64,000 nucleotides of DNA, taken from NCBI RefSeq assembly GCF_004151105.1, contig NZ_PHRF01000050.1, positions 1-64,000 on the forward strand. Reading direction: 5' to 3'. The notes under the pieces are model-generated. The model made no database searches, was not told the origin of the DNA, and saw nothing but the letters and a program-made list of their open reading frames with translations. Below, piece by piece: positions 1-7,075 of this stretch. The DNA comes from Streptomyces sp. L-9-10. GTDB lineage: Bacteria; Actinomycetota; Actinomycetes; Streptomycetales; Streptomycetaceae. The position numbers were made by a program, and so were the translations under genes. The number at the start of each line of letters is the position of its first letter. The first letter of the stretch is position 1.

Positions 1-935
1 AAGGAGATGTTGCCGAGGTCCTTGGGGCCGTCGGCGCCCTTGCCGTCCTTGCCGCCCTTGGTGTCCTTGCCGCTCTTGCCGTTGCTCTTGAAGGTCTTGC
101 CGAAGCTCACACCGCCGGACGCCTCGGTCGAGGTCTTGGTGATGTCGACGTCCGGCGCCTTCTCCGGTTCGAGGTCGGGCTTCTTCTTGCCGGCGTGGTA
201 GCCGCAGATCATCCCCAGCTCGGAGGAGCGCGGACCGGCGGGCCTGCTGTTGCACTCGCCCTGCGCCTTGAGGTACTCGGTGAACTGCTGGGCGTCTTCG
301 AGGTTGGCCGCCAGGTCCGCCTGGGGATCGCCGCTCTTGTTCCCGTTGAAGAGCCACTGCCCGCCGCTGCCGCTGCCCTTCACATAGCTTCCGCTCAGCG
401 AGGCGCTGCCGCCCCAGTCCTTCAGGCCCGGGATGCCGGCGGAGATGCTCGCCGTGACGCCGGCTCCGCTCTCGGTCACGCGCTCCAGGGTGACGGTGCC
501 GTCGGACCACTGCTGGAGTTTGACCGTCTCCGAGCTGCTGATCTTGATGAAGAGGATCTGGATGACGACGGTGGTCTTGGTCTGGTCCTGGGAGAGCAGA
601 CACTTCGCGGGCTCGAACGGGTCGCCGTTGGGCACGAACGGGTCGCCGGGACCTCCGCCCCCGTCGCCCCCGTCGCCGCCCCCGTCGCCCTCGTAGTCGC
701 CGGAGGAGCACGCTTCGGCCCCGCTCAGCGGGTGAAGTATCCGGCACACCGCGCTCTTCAGCCCGGTCGCCTCGTCGGTGGGCACACTCAGGCCGACGAT
801 CGCCGCCACGACCAGGGACACCACCCCGACCATCGCCGCGTACTCGGCCCCGCTCTGCCCCCGGTCGCGACGTGACGGGGGACCGAGTATGTGGTCATGC
901 GCATGCCATCTGCGCAACCGTACGGCACCTTTCAT
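1..935 (-). CDS. Exported protein with TadE/Flp-type prepilin signal (3' end outside window)
   Basis: Reads leftward from an ATG at 933-935 behind a GAGGAG ribosome site and runs off the window edge after about 311 codons, so its C-terminus is not seen. A short basic leader ends at Gly26, followed by QSGAEY with Glu at +5 and a hydrophobic segment at about residues 34-50. That is the class III prepilin pattern cut by TadV/CpaA-like peptidases and seen in Flp pilins and TadE/F-like pseudopilins. After it come a Gly/Asp-rich tract (about 83-100), a long polar region and a Lys/Gly/Asp-rich tract near residue 295. The body is far longer than a Flp pilin, so a pseudopilin-like or surface-anchored protein is more likely. 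No Tad machinery gene is visible in the window. The function is otherwise not recognised. Confidence 0.7.
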   Translation of the reverse strand, partial: MKGAVRLRRWHAHDHILGPPSRRDRGQSGAEYAAMVGVVSLVVAAIVGLSVPTDEATGLKSAVCRILHPLSGAEACSSGDYEGDGGGDGGDGGGGPGDPFVPNGDPFEPAKCLLSQDQTKTTVVIQILFIKISSSETVKLQQWSDGTVTLERVTESGAGVTASISAGIPGLKDWGGSASLSGSYVKGSGSGGQWLFNGNKSGDPQADLAANLEDAQQFTEYLKAQGECNSRPAGPRSSELGMICGYHAGKKKPDLEPEKAPDVDITKTSTEASGGVSFGKTFKSNGKSGKDTKGGKDGKGADGPKDLGNIS

Positions 936-1221
936 CAGTTCTCCTCGCCCACGTCGTCTTCTGTTTCCCCCCGGAGTCTCCGCAGCCTAGGGATGGGTCC
1001 GGGCCCAAGCGCAGGGCCCCCGGGCCCACTTGAGGGCCCACCCACACCGCTCGTGGCTGATCACCGCCGTCAAAAGTGGCGCCAATTCGACCATGGTGCG
1101 GATGAACCCCACGAGGCGGCCTTCCGTCTTCCGTGCCGACGCGGTTCCGGTTGATCAGCACCCTCCCGGTACACGTCGCTTCGGGGGTTCTTCGACACAA
1201 CACCTCACCTTTGGGGGAGAG

Positions 1222-4200
1222 TTGCTCAGAAACAGCAGCAGGGCGGGCGCGGCCATGGTGGCGGCGCTGCTCACCGCGGGCCTGACGACGGGCGTCGCCA
1301 CGGGAGCCGCGTCCGGCGCCGCTCCGGCCGGCGACAACGCGGAGACGTTCGCCGCGAAGGCGCGGCAGGCGAAGGGTGAGTCGTCTGTCGTCACGCTGAT
1401 CACCGGTGACCGCGTCCATGTAGACGCCAAGGGCCGGGTGGGGCGGGTGGAGCCGGCGAAGGGCCGCGAGGACATCCGAATAACCGTCAACCGGATCGCG
1501 GGCGCCACATACGTGCTGCCTTCCGACGCGTCCCGGCTGGTGGCCCAGGGCAAGCTGGACCGGCGGCTGTTCAATGTCAGCCGGCTCATCGAGGACCGCT
1601 ACGACGACGCGCACCGCGCGACGCTCCCGCTGATCGTGTCGTACGCCACGGCCGCCGGGGACAAGGCGCGGGCGAAGTCGGCCATCTCGGCCGCGGACGT
1701 CTCGGTACGCCGGGCCCTGCCCGCGGTCAAGGGCGAGGCCGTGACCGCGCCCAAGAACGGTACGGCCGAGGTGTGGCAGGCCCTCACCGCGGCCGGCGAG
1801 CGGCGGGGCGAGGAGCGTACGGTCGCGCAGGGCATCGAGCGCGTATGGCTGGACGGCAAGCGCCGGGCGAGCCTGGACAAGAGCGTTCCCCAGATCGGCG
1901 CGCCGGCCGCCTGGCAGGCCGGATACGACGGCAAGGGCGTGAAGATTGCCGTCCTGGACACCGGCGTGGACGAGACCCATCCCGACCTCAAGGGTGTGGA
2001 GCTGGCCCAGAAGGACTTCTCCGGCGCGGGCAACACCGTCGACCACTTCGGCCACGGCACGCATGTCGCGTCCACCGCCGCGGGCTCCGGTGCCAAGTCC
2101 GGCGGCAAGTTCAAGGGTGTCGCGCCCGGCGCGAAGATCCTCGACGGCAAGGTGCTGGACGATTCCGGATTCGGCGAGGACTCCGGCATCATCGCGGGCA
2201 TGCAGTGGGCCGCCGACCAGGGCGCGAAGGTGGCCAACCTCAGCCTCGGCGGCGGGGACACGGCGGAGACGGACCCGCTGGAGGCGGCGGTCGACAAGCT
2301 CTCCGCCGAGAAGGGCGTCCTCTTCGTCATCGCCGCGGGCAACGACGGCCCCGGCGCCTCGACGATCGGTTCGCCCGGCAGCGCGGCCTCCGCGCTCACC
2401 GTCGGCGCGGTCGACCGCGCCGACAAGATCGCCGACTTCTCCAGCGTGGGCCCGACGGCCGACGGCTCGCTGAAGCCGGACATCACCGCGCCCGGGGTGG
2501 ACATCGTCGCGGCGAAGGCGGCGCAGGGACAGATCGGTGATCCGGCCGCCGACGGCTATGTGTCGATGTCGGGCACCTCGATGGCGACCCCGCATGTCGC
2601 GGGCGCCGCCGCGCTCCTCGCCCAGCAGCACCCGGACTGGACCGGCCAGCGGATCAAGCAGACGCTGACCGCCTCGGCCAAGCCCGGCACCGGACTGACG
2701 GTCCATCAGCAGGGCACCGGCCGCGCCGATGTGGCCAGGGCGATCACCCAGACGGTGGTGAGCGAGCAGACCTCGCTCGGCTTCGGCACCCAGCAGTGGC
2801 CGCACACCGACGACAAGCCGGTGACCAAGTCGATCACCTACCGCAACAGCGGAACGAAGCCGGTCACCCTCGACCTGTCGGTGGCGACCGTCGGCCCCAA
2901 GGGCAAGCCCGCCCCGGCCGGCTTCTTCGCGCTCGGCGCGAAGCAGGTCACCGTCCCCGCCGGCGGCACCGCCGATGTCGCACTCACCGCGGACACCCGC
3001 GTCGGCACGCTGGACGGCACGTACTCCGGCACGGTCACCGCCAAGGCGACCGAGGGCGGCCAGCAGGCCCGTACGTCGTTCGCGGTGACCCGCGAGGTCG
3101 AGTCGTACGACCTCACGATGAAGTTCATCGACACCAAGGGCAAGCCCGCGCAGGCCGAGACCACCGTCTACGGTCTCGGCGGCGACTTCTGGGAGAACCC
3201 GTACGACACCGACGGCGACGGCATCGCCAAGATCCGGGTCCCCAAGGGCGTGTACACGCTCGACGCACCGGTGCAGACCCCCAGGGGCGGCGACACGCCT
3301 CCGGACATCGCGCTGATGGTGCAGCCGAAGTTGTCCGTCACCAAGAACGCCACGGTCACCTTCGACGCCCGCAAGGCGAAGCCGGTCTCGATCACGGCGC
3401 CGGACTCCGCCAAGCAGCTCGACACGTATCTCAACTACGCCCTTGACTCGGGGAGCAGCTCCTTCGGCAGCACCTGGTTCCTGCCCTCGTTCCAGGGCTT
3501 CCGTACCGCGCAGCTCGGCGCGGCACTGCCCGCCAAGGAGTTCAGCAACCAGCTGGGCGGCACCTGGCAGAAGGGCAGCACCAGCTACAACCTGCTCTAC
3601 AACCGCACGGGTTCGATGTACACCGGCTTCACCCACACCGCGACCAAGAGCGAACTGGCCCTGGTGAACATCAAGACCGGCGCCTCGGCCAAGGGCCGCA
3701 AGGGCACGGTCAACCCGTTCTGGAGCAAGGACGAAACGTTCGGGGTCGGCACGGTCACCCAGCCGTTCGCCCTTCCCACCACGGCGAAGACGTACGTCAC
3801 CGCTCCCGCGGGCTTCCAGTGGGAGTTCAACATCGGCCAGGACGGCACGAGCGAGGAGGGCGGCGTGTACCTCCAGTCCGACCCGCCCCGCACGTACCAG
3901 GCGAAGAAGACCTACGACAAGACGTACAACGTCGGTGTCTTCAGCCCGAAGGTGAACGCGAACAACACCGCGCAGCGCCTGGGTGAGGAAATGGCCGTCT
4001 GCATCCCGGAGTTCACCGACGGAGCCGGTCACTTCGGCCAGTCGGAGGTCTCCAAGCAGCGCACGCTGATCACCGTCGACGGCAAGAAGGTCCTCGACGA
4101 GAAGGACGCCCTCTGCCAGTTCATCGCCGGTCTGCCCGCGAAGTCGGCCGCGTACCGCATCAGCACGGACGCGTCGCGCTCCACCAAGGTCGCCGGTGTC

Positions 4201-4584
4201 AGCACCCGTGTCACCGCGGCGTGGACGTTCGCCTCGAAGAAGCCCGCCGATGACACCATCGTCAACCTTCCGCTCTCCACCGTCCGCTTCGCCCCGAAGC
4301 TGGACCTGGGCAGCACCGCGGCGGCGGGCAAGAAGCTCACTGTCCCGCTGACCCTTCAGGGCCCGGCTTCGGGCAAGGGCTTCAAGTCCCTGTCCGTGGA
4401 GGTCTCCTACGACGGCGGGACCAAGTGGGCGAAGGCCCCGGTGACCACCGGCAAGGACGGCAAGAAGAGCCTGTCGCTGAGCCACCCGAAGACGGCCACG
4501 TCGGTCTCCTTCAAGGCGAAGCTCACCGACAAGGACGGCAACACCTACGAGACGACCATCGTGAAGGCGTACCTGCTGAAGTAG
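1222..4584 (+). CDS. Secreted subtilisin-family (S8) serine protease
   Basis: An extracellular endoprotease of 1120 residues. The TTG at 1222 follows a GGGGGAG site and gives an Ala-rich signal peptide (about residues 1-35); the reading frame extends further upstream but without a signal-like N-terminus. A propeptide-like segment occupies about 40-210. The catalytic triad is visible: Asp246 in DTGVDETHPDL, His278 in GHGTHVAST and Ser453 in SGTSMATPHV. From about residue 500 onward lie several beta-rich, Fn3-like modules with no second catalytic site, as in large Streptomyces S8 proteases. The TAG stop is followed by a strong hairpin. The divergent neighbour at 1-935 is also exported. The family is certain; the substrate is unknown and the exact start is moderately sure. 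Confidence 0.9.
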   Translation: MLRNSSRAGAAMVAALLTAGLTTGVATGAASGAAPAGDNAETFAAKARQAKGESSVVTLITGDRVHVDAKGRVGRVEPAKGREDIRITVNRIAGATYVLPSDASRLVAQGKLDRRLFNVSRLIEDRYDDAHRATLPLIVSYATAAGDKARAKSAISAADVSVRRALPAVKGEAVTAPKNGTAEVWQALTAAGERRGEERTVAQGIERVWLDGKRRASLDKSVPQIGAPAAWQAGYDGKGVKIAVLDTGVDETHPDLKGVELAQKDFSGAGNTVDHFGHGTHVASTAAGSGAKSGGKFKGVAPGAKILDGKVLDDSGFGEDSGIIAGMQWAADQGAKVANLSLGGGDTAETDPLEAAVDKLSAEKGVLFVIAAGNDGPGASTIGSPGSAASALTVGAVDRADKIADFSSVGPTADGSLKPDITAPGVDIVAAKAAQGQIGDPAADGYVSMSGTSMATPHVAGAAALLAQQHPDWTGQRIKQTLTASAKPGTGLTVHQQGTGRADVARAITQTVVSEQTSLGFGTQQWPHTDDKPVTKSITYRNSGTKPVTLDLSVATVGPKGKPAPAGFFALGAKQVTVPAGGTADVALTADTRVGTLDGTYSGTVTAKATEGGQQARTSFAVTREVESYDLTMKFIDTKGKPAQAETTVYGLGGDFWENPYDTDGDGIAKIRVPKGVYTLDAPVQTPRGGDTPPDIALMVQPKLSVTKNATVTFDARKAKPVSITAPDSAKQLDTYLNYALDSGSSSFGSTWFLPSFQGFRTAQLGAALPAKEFSNQLGGTWQKGSTSYNLLYNRTGSMYTGFTHTATKSELALVNIKTGASAKGRKGTVNPFWSKDETFGVGTVTQPFALPTTAKTYVTAPAGFQWEFNIGQDGTSEEGGVYLQSDPPRTYQAKKTYDKTYNVGVFSPKVNANNTAQRLGEEMAVCIPEFTDGAGHFGQSEVSKQRTLITVDGKKVLDEKDALCQFIAGLPAKSAAYRISTDASRSTKVAGVSTRVTAAWTFASKKPADDTIVNLPLSTVRFAPKLDLGSTAAAGKKLTVPLTLQGPASGKGFKSLSVEVSYDGGTKWAKAPVTTGKDGKKSLSLSHPKTATSVSFKAKLTDKDGNTYETTIVKAYLLK

Positions 4585-4611
4585 CGCGCCCAGCTGTGTG
4601 ACCCGTAGTCG

Positions 4612-4650
4612 GCCGCGCCCGGGGGATGAACGTCCTTCCCCGGGCGCGGC
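4612..4650 (+). terminator. Hairpin terminator after the S8 protease
   Basis: Perfect 13-bp arms (4612-4624 and 4638-4650) around a 13-nt loop start 27 bp after the protease stop. There is no T-run, as is common for Streptomyces terminators. Confidence 0.75.
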
Positions 4651-4678
4651 GTCGCGCGTGCCACCCCCGCCCAGGAGG

Positions 4679-4694
4679 TGTGACCTCGGTCACA
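4679..4694. promoter_or_regulatory. Crp-type binding site
   Basis: TGTGACCTCGGTCACA matches the enterobacterial CRP core TGTGA-N6-TCACA exactly and also fits the GTG-N6-GNCAC pattern reported for Streptomyces Crp. It lies about 290 bp before the small peptide ORF at 4987. Binding is inferred from sequence only. Confidence 0.6.
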
Positions 4695-4773
4695 TGGGTG
4701 GGGGGATGCGTGTATACGGCATCACCGTACGGCCGGTGCCGGCGATGAGGTTTCTCATGGCATCGGCTGACGG

Positions 4774-4804
4774 ATGTCATGGATATAGCTGATAAATGTC
4801 ATGG
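4774..4804. repeat. 9-bp direct repeat spaced two helical turns
   Basis: ATGTCATGG occurs at 4774-4782 and again at 4796-4804, a 22-bp offset that would place both copies on one DNA face. It could be a regulator site for the peptide gene; no known regulator is recognised. Confidence 0.4.
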
Positions 4805-4986
4805 TGCTGGAATAGCGTCGGAATTCCCCGCTCCATTTAAAGTGTGATCCGCGTCATACTCTCTCAGTTCGAATAGATGCTTGTATCTCTCCCCAGGTGA
4901 GTCCGGGTCGTAAAGGGCTGCGCATCCATCCCTTTCCCCGGCCGCCTTCCGCATGTCCACCGCACATTCCTCATGGGGAGGGACAC

Positions 4987-5187
4987 ATGATCGAAGACAA
5001 GTTCAACGCGCAGATGGAGAGTCTCGGCGGGCTCACCGAGGAGACCCCCGGCTGGCTGGCGCACGAGGCGTCGCCGGTTCTGGCCACGCCGGCCCTCGCC
5101 TTCACCGGAGGCGCGGCTCTCGTCACGGGTGCCTACGCCCTCGGCAAGGTCGTGGGTGCCGCTCAGCCCACCGGCCTGATCCGATAG
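4987..5187 (+). CDS. Candidate linaridin-like RiPP precursor peptide (orphan)
   Basis: A 66-residue peptide starting at the ATG at 4987, behind GGGGAGGG with good spacing; the frame upstream has no better start. The N-terminal half is polar and acidic, as in RiPP leaders. It is followed by PVLATP (residues 30-35), an exact match to the PxxxTP motif of linaridin precursors (cypemycin, legonaridin families), where the core starts at the Ala of ATP. That predicts a 32-residue leader and a 34-residue hydrophobic core with four Thr (34, 40, 47, 62) and no Cys or Ser, closer to Cys-free linaridins than to cypemycin. Thr would be dehydrated to dehydrobutyrine. No linaridin maturation gene (CypH/L/M-like) is in the window, so the peptide would need enzymes encoded elsewhere. 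It could instead be an unmodified small membrane peptide. Confidence 0.6.
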   Translation: MIEDKFNAQMESLGGLTEETPGWLAHEASPVLATPALAFTGGAALVTGAYALGKVVGAAQPTGLIR

Positions 5188-5211
5188 CGATAGCGATAGC
5201 GGCAGCGAAAG
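5182..5211 (+). repeat. Hexanucleotide repeat spanning the stop codon
   Basis: CGATAG occurs three times in tandem, then CGGCAG and CGAAAG as degenerate copies. Because the unit is 6 nt, the peptide gene ends in three in-frame TAG codons (5185, 5191, 5197). Confidence 0.7.
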
Positions 5212-5233
5212 CGATCCGCATCAATGCGAGAAA

Positions 5234-5270
5234 CCCCGCCGGACCGGAGATGATTCCGGGGCCGGCGGGG
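5234..5270. terminator. Bidirectional terminator between convergent genes
   Basis: Nine-base arms (5234-5242 and 5262-5270) enclose an inner CCGGA/TCCGG pair. It sits between the peptide gene and the convergent XRE-MurA gene, so it can serve both. Confidence 0.75.
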
Positions 5271-5294
5271 TCCGTATGAGTCCGCGCATTCCGA

Positions 5295-6824
5295 TTAAAT
5301 GTCGCGGAAGATCTCGATCTGCGCGCCCACGGAATTCAGCCGCTCCGCCAGATCCTCGTAACCGCGGTTGATGACATACACATTGCGGAGTACGGACGTA
5401 CCCTCCGCCGCCATCATCGCCAGCAGGACGACCACGGCGGGCCGCAGGGCCGGCGGACACATCATCTCGGCCGCGCGCCAGCGGGTCGGGCCCTCGACCA
5501 GGACGCGATGGGGGTCGAGGAGCTGGAGCCGGCCGCCGAGGCGGTTGAGGTCCGTGAGGTAGATGGCGCGGTTGTCATAGACCCAGTCGTGGATCAGGGT
5601 CTGGCCCTGCGCCACCGCCGCGATGGCCGCGAAGAACGGCACATTGTCGATGTTCAGCCCGGGGAACGGCATCGGGTGGATCTTGTCGATCGGCGCTTCC
5701 AGCTTGGACGGCCGTACGGTCAGGTCCACCAGCCGGGTACGGCCGTTGTCGGCGGAGTACTCGGTGGTGCGGTCGTGGTCGAGCCCCATCTCCTCCAGCA
5801 CCGCGAGCTCGATCTCCAGGAACTCGATCGGGACCCGGCGGATCGTCAGCTTGGACTCGGTGACCACGGCGGCGGCGATCAGGCTCATCGCCTCGACCGG
5901 GTCCTCGGAGGGGGAGTAGTCGACGTCCACGTCGATGGACGGCACACCGTGCACGGTCAGGGTGGTCGAGCCGATGCCGTCGACCCGGACGCCCAGCGCT
6001 TCGAGGAAGAAGCACAGGTCCTGGACCATGTAGTTGGACGAGGCGTTGCGGATGACGGTCGTGCCGTCGTGGCGTGCGGCGGCCAGCAGCGCGTTCTCGG
6101 TGACGGTGTCCCCGCGCTCGGTCAGTACGATCGGGCGGTCCGGCGAGATCGAGTGGTCCACCTGGGCGTGGTAGAGGCCCTCGGTCGCGGCGATGTCCAG
6201 ACCGAACCGGCGCAGCGCGATCATGTGCGGCTCGATCGTGCGCGTACCGAGGTCGCAGCCGCCCGCGTACGGCAGCCGGAAGGTGTCCATCCGGTGCAGC
6301 AGCGGGCCGAGGAACATGATGATGGAGCGGGTACGGCGGGCCGCCTCCGCGTCGATCGCCTCCATGTCCAGCTCGGCGGGGGGCGAGATCTCCAGGTCGA
6401 CGCCGTCGTTGATCCAGCGGGTGCGTACGCCGATGGAGTTGAGCACCTCCAGGAGCCGGAAGACCTCCTCGATGCGCGCGACCCGGCGCAGCACCGTGCG
6501 CCCCTTGTTGAGCAGCGAACCGCAGAGCAGTGCCACGCACGCGTTCTTGCTCGTCTTGACGTCGATGGAGCCGGAGAGCCGGCGTCCGCCGACCACCCGC
6601 AGATGCATGGGCCCGGCGTAGCCGAGGGACACGATCTCACTGTCGAGCGCCTCACCGATGCGCGCGATCATCTCAAGGCTGATGTTCTGGTTACCGCGCT
6701 CGATGCGGTTCACGGCGCTCTGGCTGGTGGCCAGAGCCTCGGCGAGCTGACTCTGTGTCCAGCCACGATGCTGACGTGCGTCACGGATGAGCTTGCCGAT
6801 GCGTACGAGGTAGTCGTCTGCCAT
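5295..6824 (-). CDS. murA2: XRE helix-turn-helix fused to MurA-like enolpyruvyl transferase
   Basis: A 509-residue protein. Residues 1-65 form an XRE/Cro-type helix-turn-helix (the QSQLAEALATSQSAVNRIE region). About 75-509 are a full UDP-N-acetylglucosamine 1-carboxyvinyltransferase (MurA) fold, the first committed step of peptidoglycan synthesis. Catalytic features are kept: the Lys-Asn pair in KTSKNA and the loop Cys in GGCDLGTRTIEPH, equivalent to the fosfomycin-target Cys of MurA. It therefore looks like an enzyme as well as a DNA-binding protein. The architecture matches the second MurA of S. coelicolor (murA2, from memory), beside acnA there. A perfect 8+8 palindrome lies 9 bp before the start codon. 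Unfused MurA homologues are about 420 residues. Confidence 0.9.
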   Translation of the reverse strand: MADDYLVRIGKLIRDARQHRGWTQSQLAEALATSQSAVNRIERGNQNISLEMIARIGEALDSEIVSLGYAGPMHLRVVGGRRLSGSIDVKTSKNACVALLCGSLLNKGRTVLRRVARIEEVFRLLEVLNSIGVRTRWINDGVDLEISPPAELDMEAIDAEAARRTRSIIMFLGPLLHRMDTFRLPYAGGCDLGTRTIEPHMIALRRFGLDIAATEGLYHAQVDHSISPDRPIVLTERGDTVTENALLAAARHDGTTVIRNASSNYMVQDLCFFLEALGVRVDGIGSTTLTVHGVPSIDVDVDYSPSEDPVEAMSLIAAAVVTESKLTIRRVPIEFLEIELAVLEEMGLDHDRTTEYSADNGRTRLVDLTVRPSKLEAPIDKIHPMPFPGLNIDNVPFFAAIAAVAQGQTLIHDWVYDNRAIYLTDLNRLGGRLQLLDPHRVLVEGPTRWRAAEMMCPPALRPAVVVLLAMMAAEGTSVLRNVYVINRGYEDLAERLNSVGAQIEIFRDI

Positions 6825-6833
6825 AGGGGAAGA

Positions 6834-6853
6834 TTATCTCAGGTGTGAGATAA
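6834..6853. promoter_or_regulatory. Palindromic operator upstream of the XRE-MurA gene
   Basis: TTATCTCA-N4-TGAGATAA has perfect 8-bp arms and ends 9 bp before the ATG (6822-6824, minus strand). XRE proteins commonly bind short palindromes, so autoregulation by the fused HTH is a reasonable inference. Confidence 0.6.
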
Positions 6854-6914
6854 GTGCCCTGCGGGGGTGAGCTGCCCGGGTGACGACCACCCGGGCGGAT
6901 CTCCGGAGGCTGAT

Positions 6915-6981
6915 CCCCGGGGACGGAACCCCGGGGACGGAATCTCCGGGGACCGATCCGGGACGGATCCCCGCGGGACGG
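6915..6981. repeat. Degenerate 14-bp tandem repeat
   Basis: Two identical CCCCGGGGACGGAA units (6915-6928, 6929-6942) are followed by three decayed copies. The repeat fills the spacer between the XRE-MurA gene and phoD and codes for nothing recognisable. Confidence 0.6.
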
Positions 6982-7045
6982 GCCGAGGGCGGCCACCCAC
7001 GCTCCGATGGTGGGAGCCGGGGGCCGCCCCGGCAACCGCAGCGCC

Positions 7046-7065
7046 GCCGTACGGGTCAGTACGGC
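7046..7065 (-). terminator. Hairpin downstream of phoD
   Basis: GCCGTAC (7046-7052) and GTACGGC (7059-7065) pair around a 6-nt loop, starting 10 bp beyond the phoD stop. Confidence 0.5.
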
Positions 7066-7075
7066 TGACGTGCCG

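Larger units (their letters stand above)
4651..4986. other. Regulatory-looking intergenic region upstream of the small peptide gene
   Basis: This 336-bp stretch has no convincing gene. It holds a perfect Crp-type palindrome (4679-4694), a 9-bp direct repeat ATGTCATGG at 4774-4782 and 4796-4804 with 22-bp spacing (two helical turns), and a TACTCT -10-like hexamer at 4857-4862 without a clear -35. Its right part is more AT-rich than the neighbouring coding DNA. Confidence 0.5.

Noticed and set aside
895..4485. A 1196-codon open frame on the minus strand opposite the S8 protease
   Set aside because: It is the antisense shadow of a GC-rich gene: Arg/Gly/Val-heavy composition, no ribosome site, no recognisable domain, while the plus strand has a full catalytic triad.
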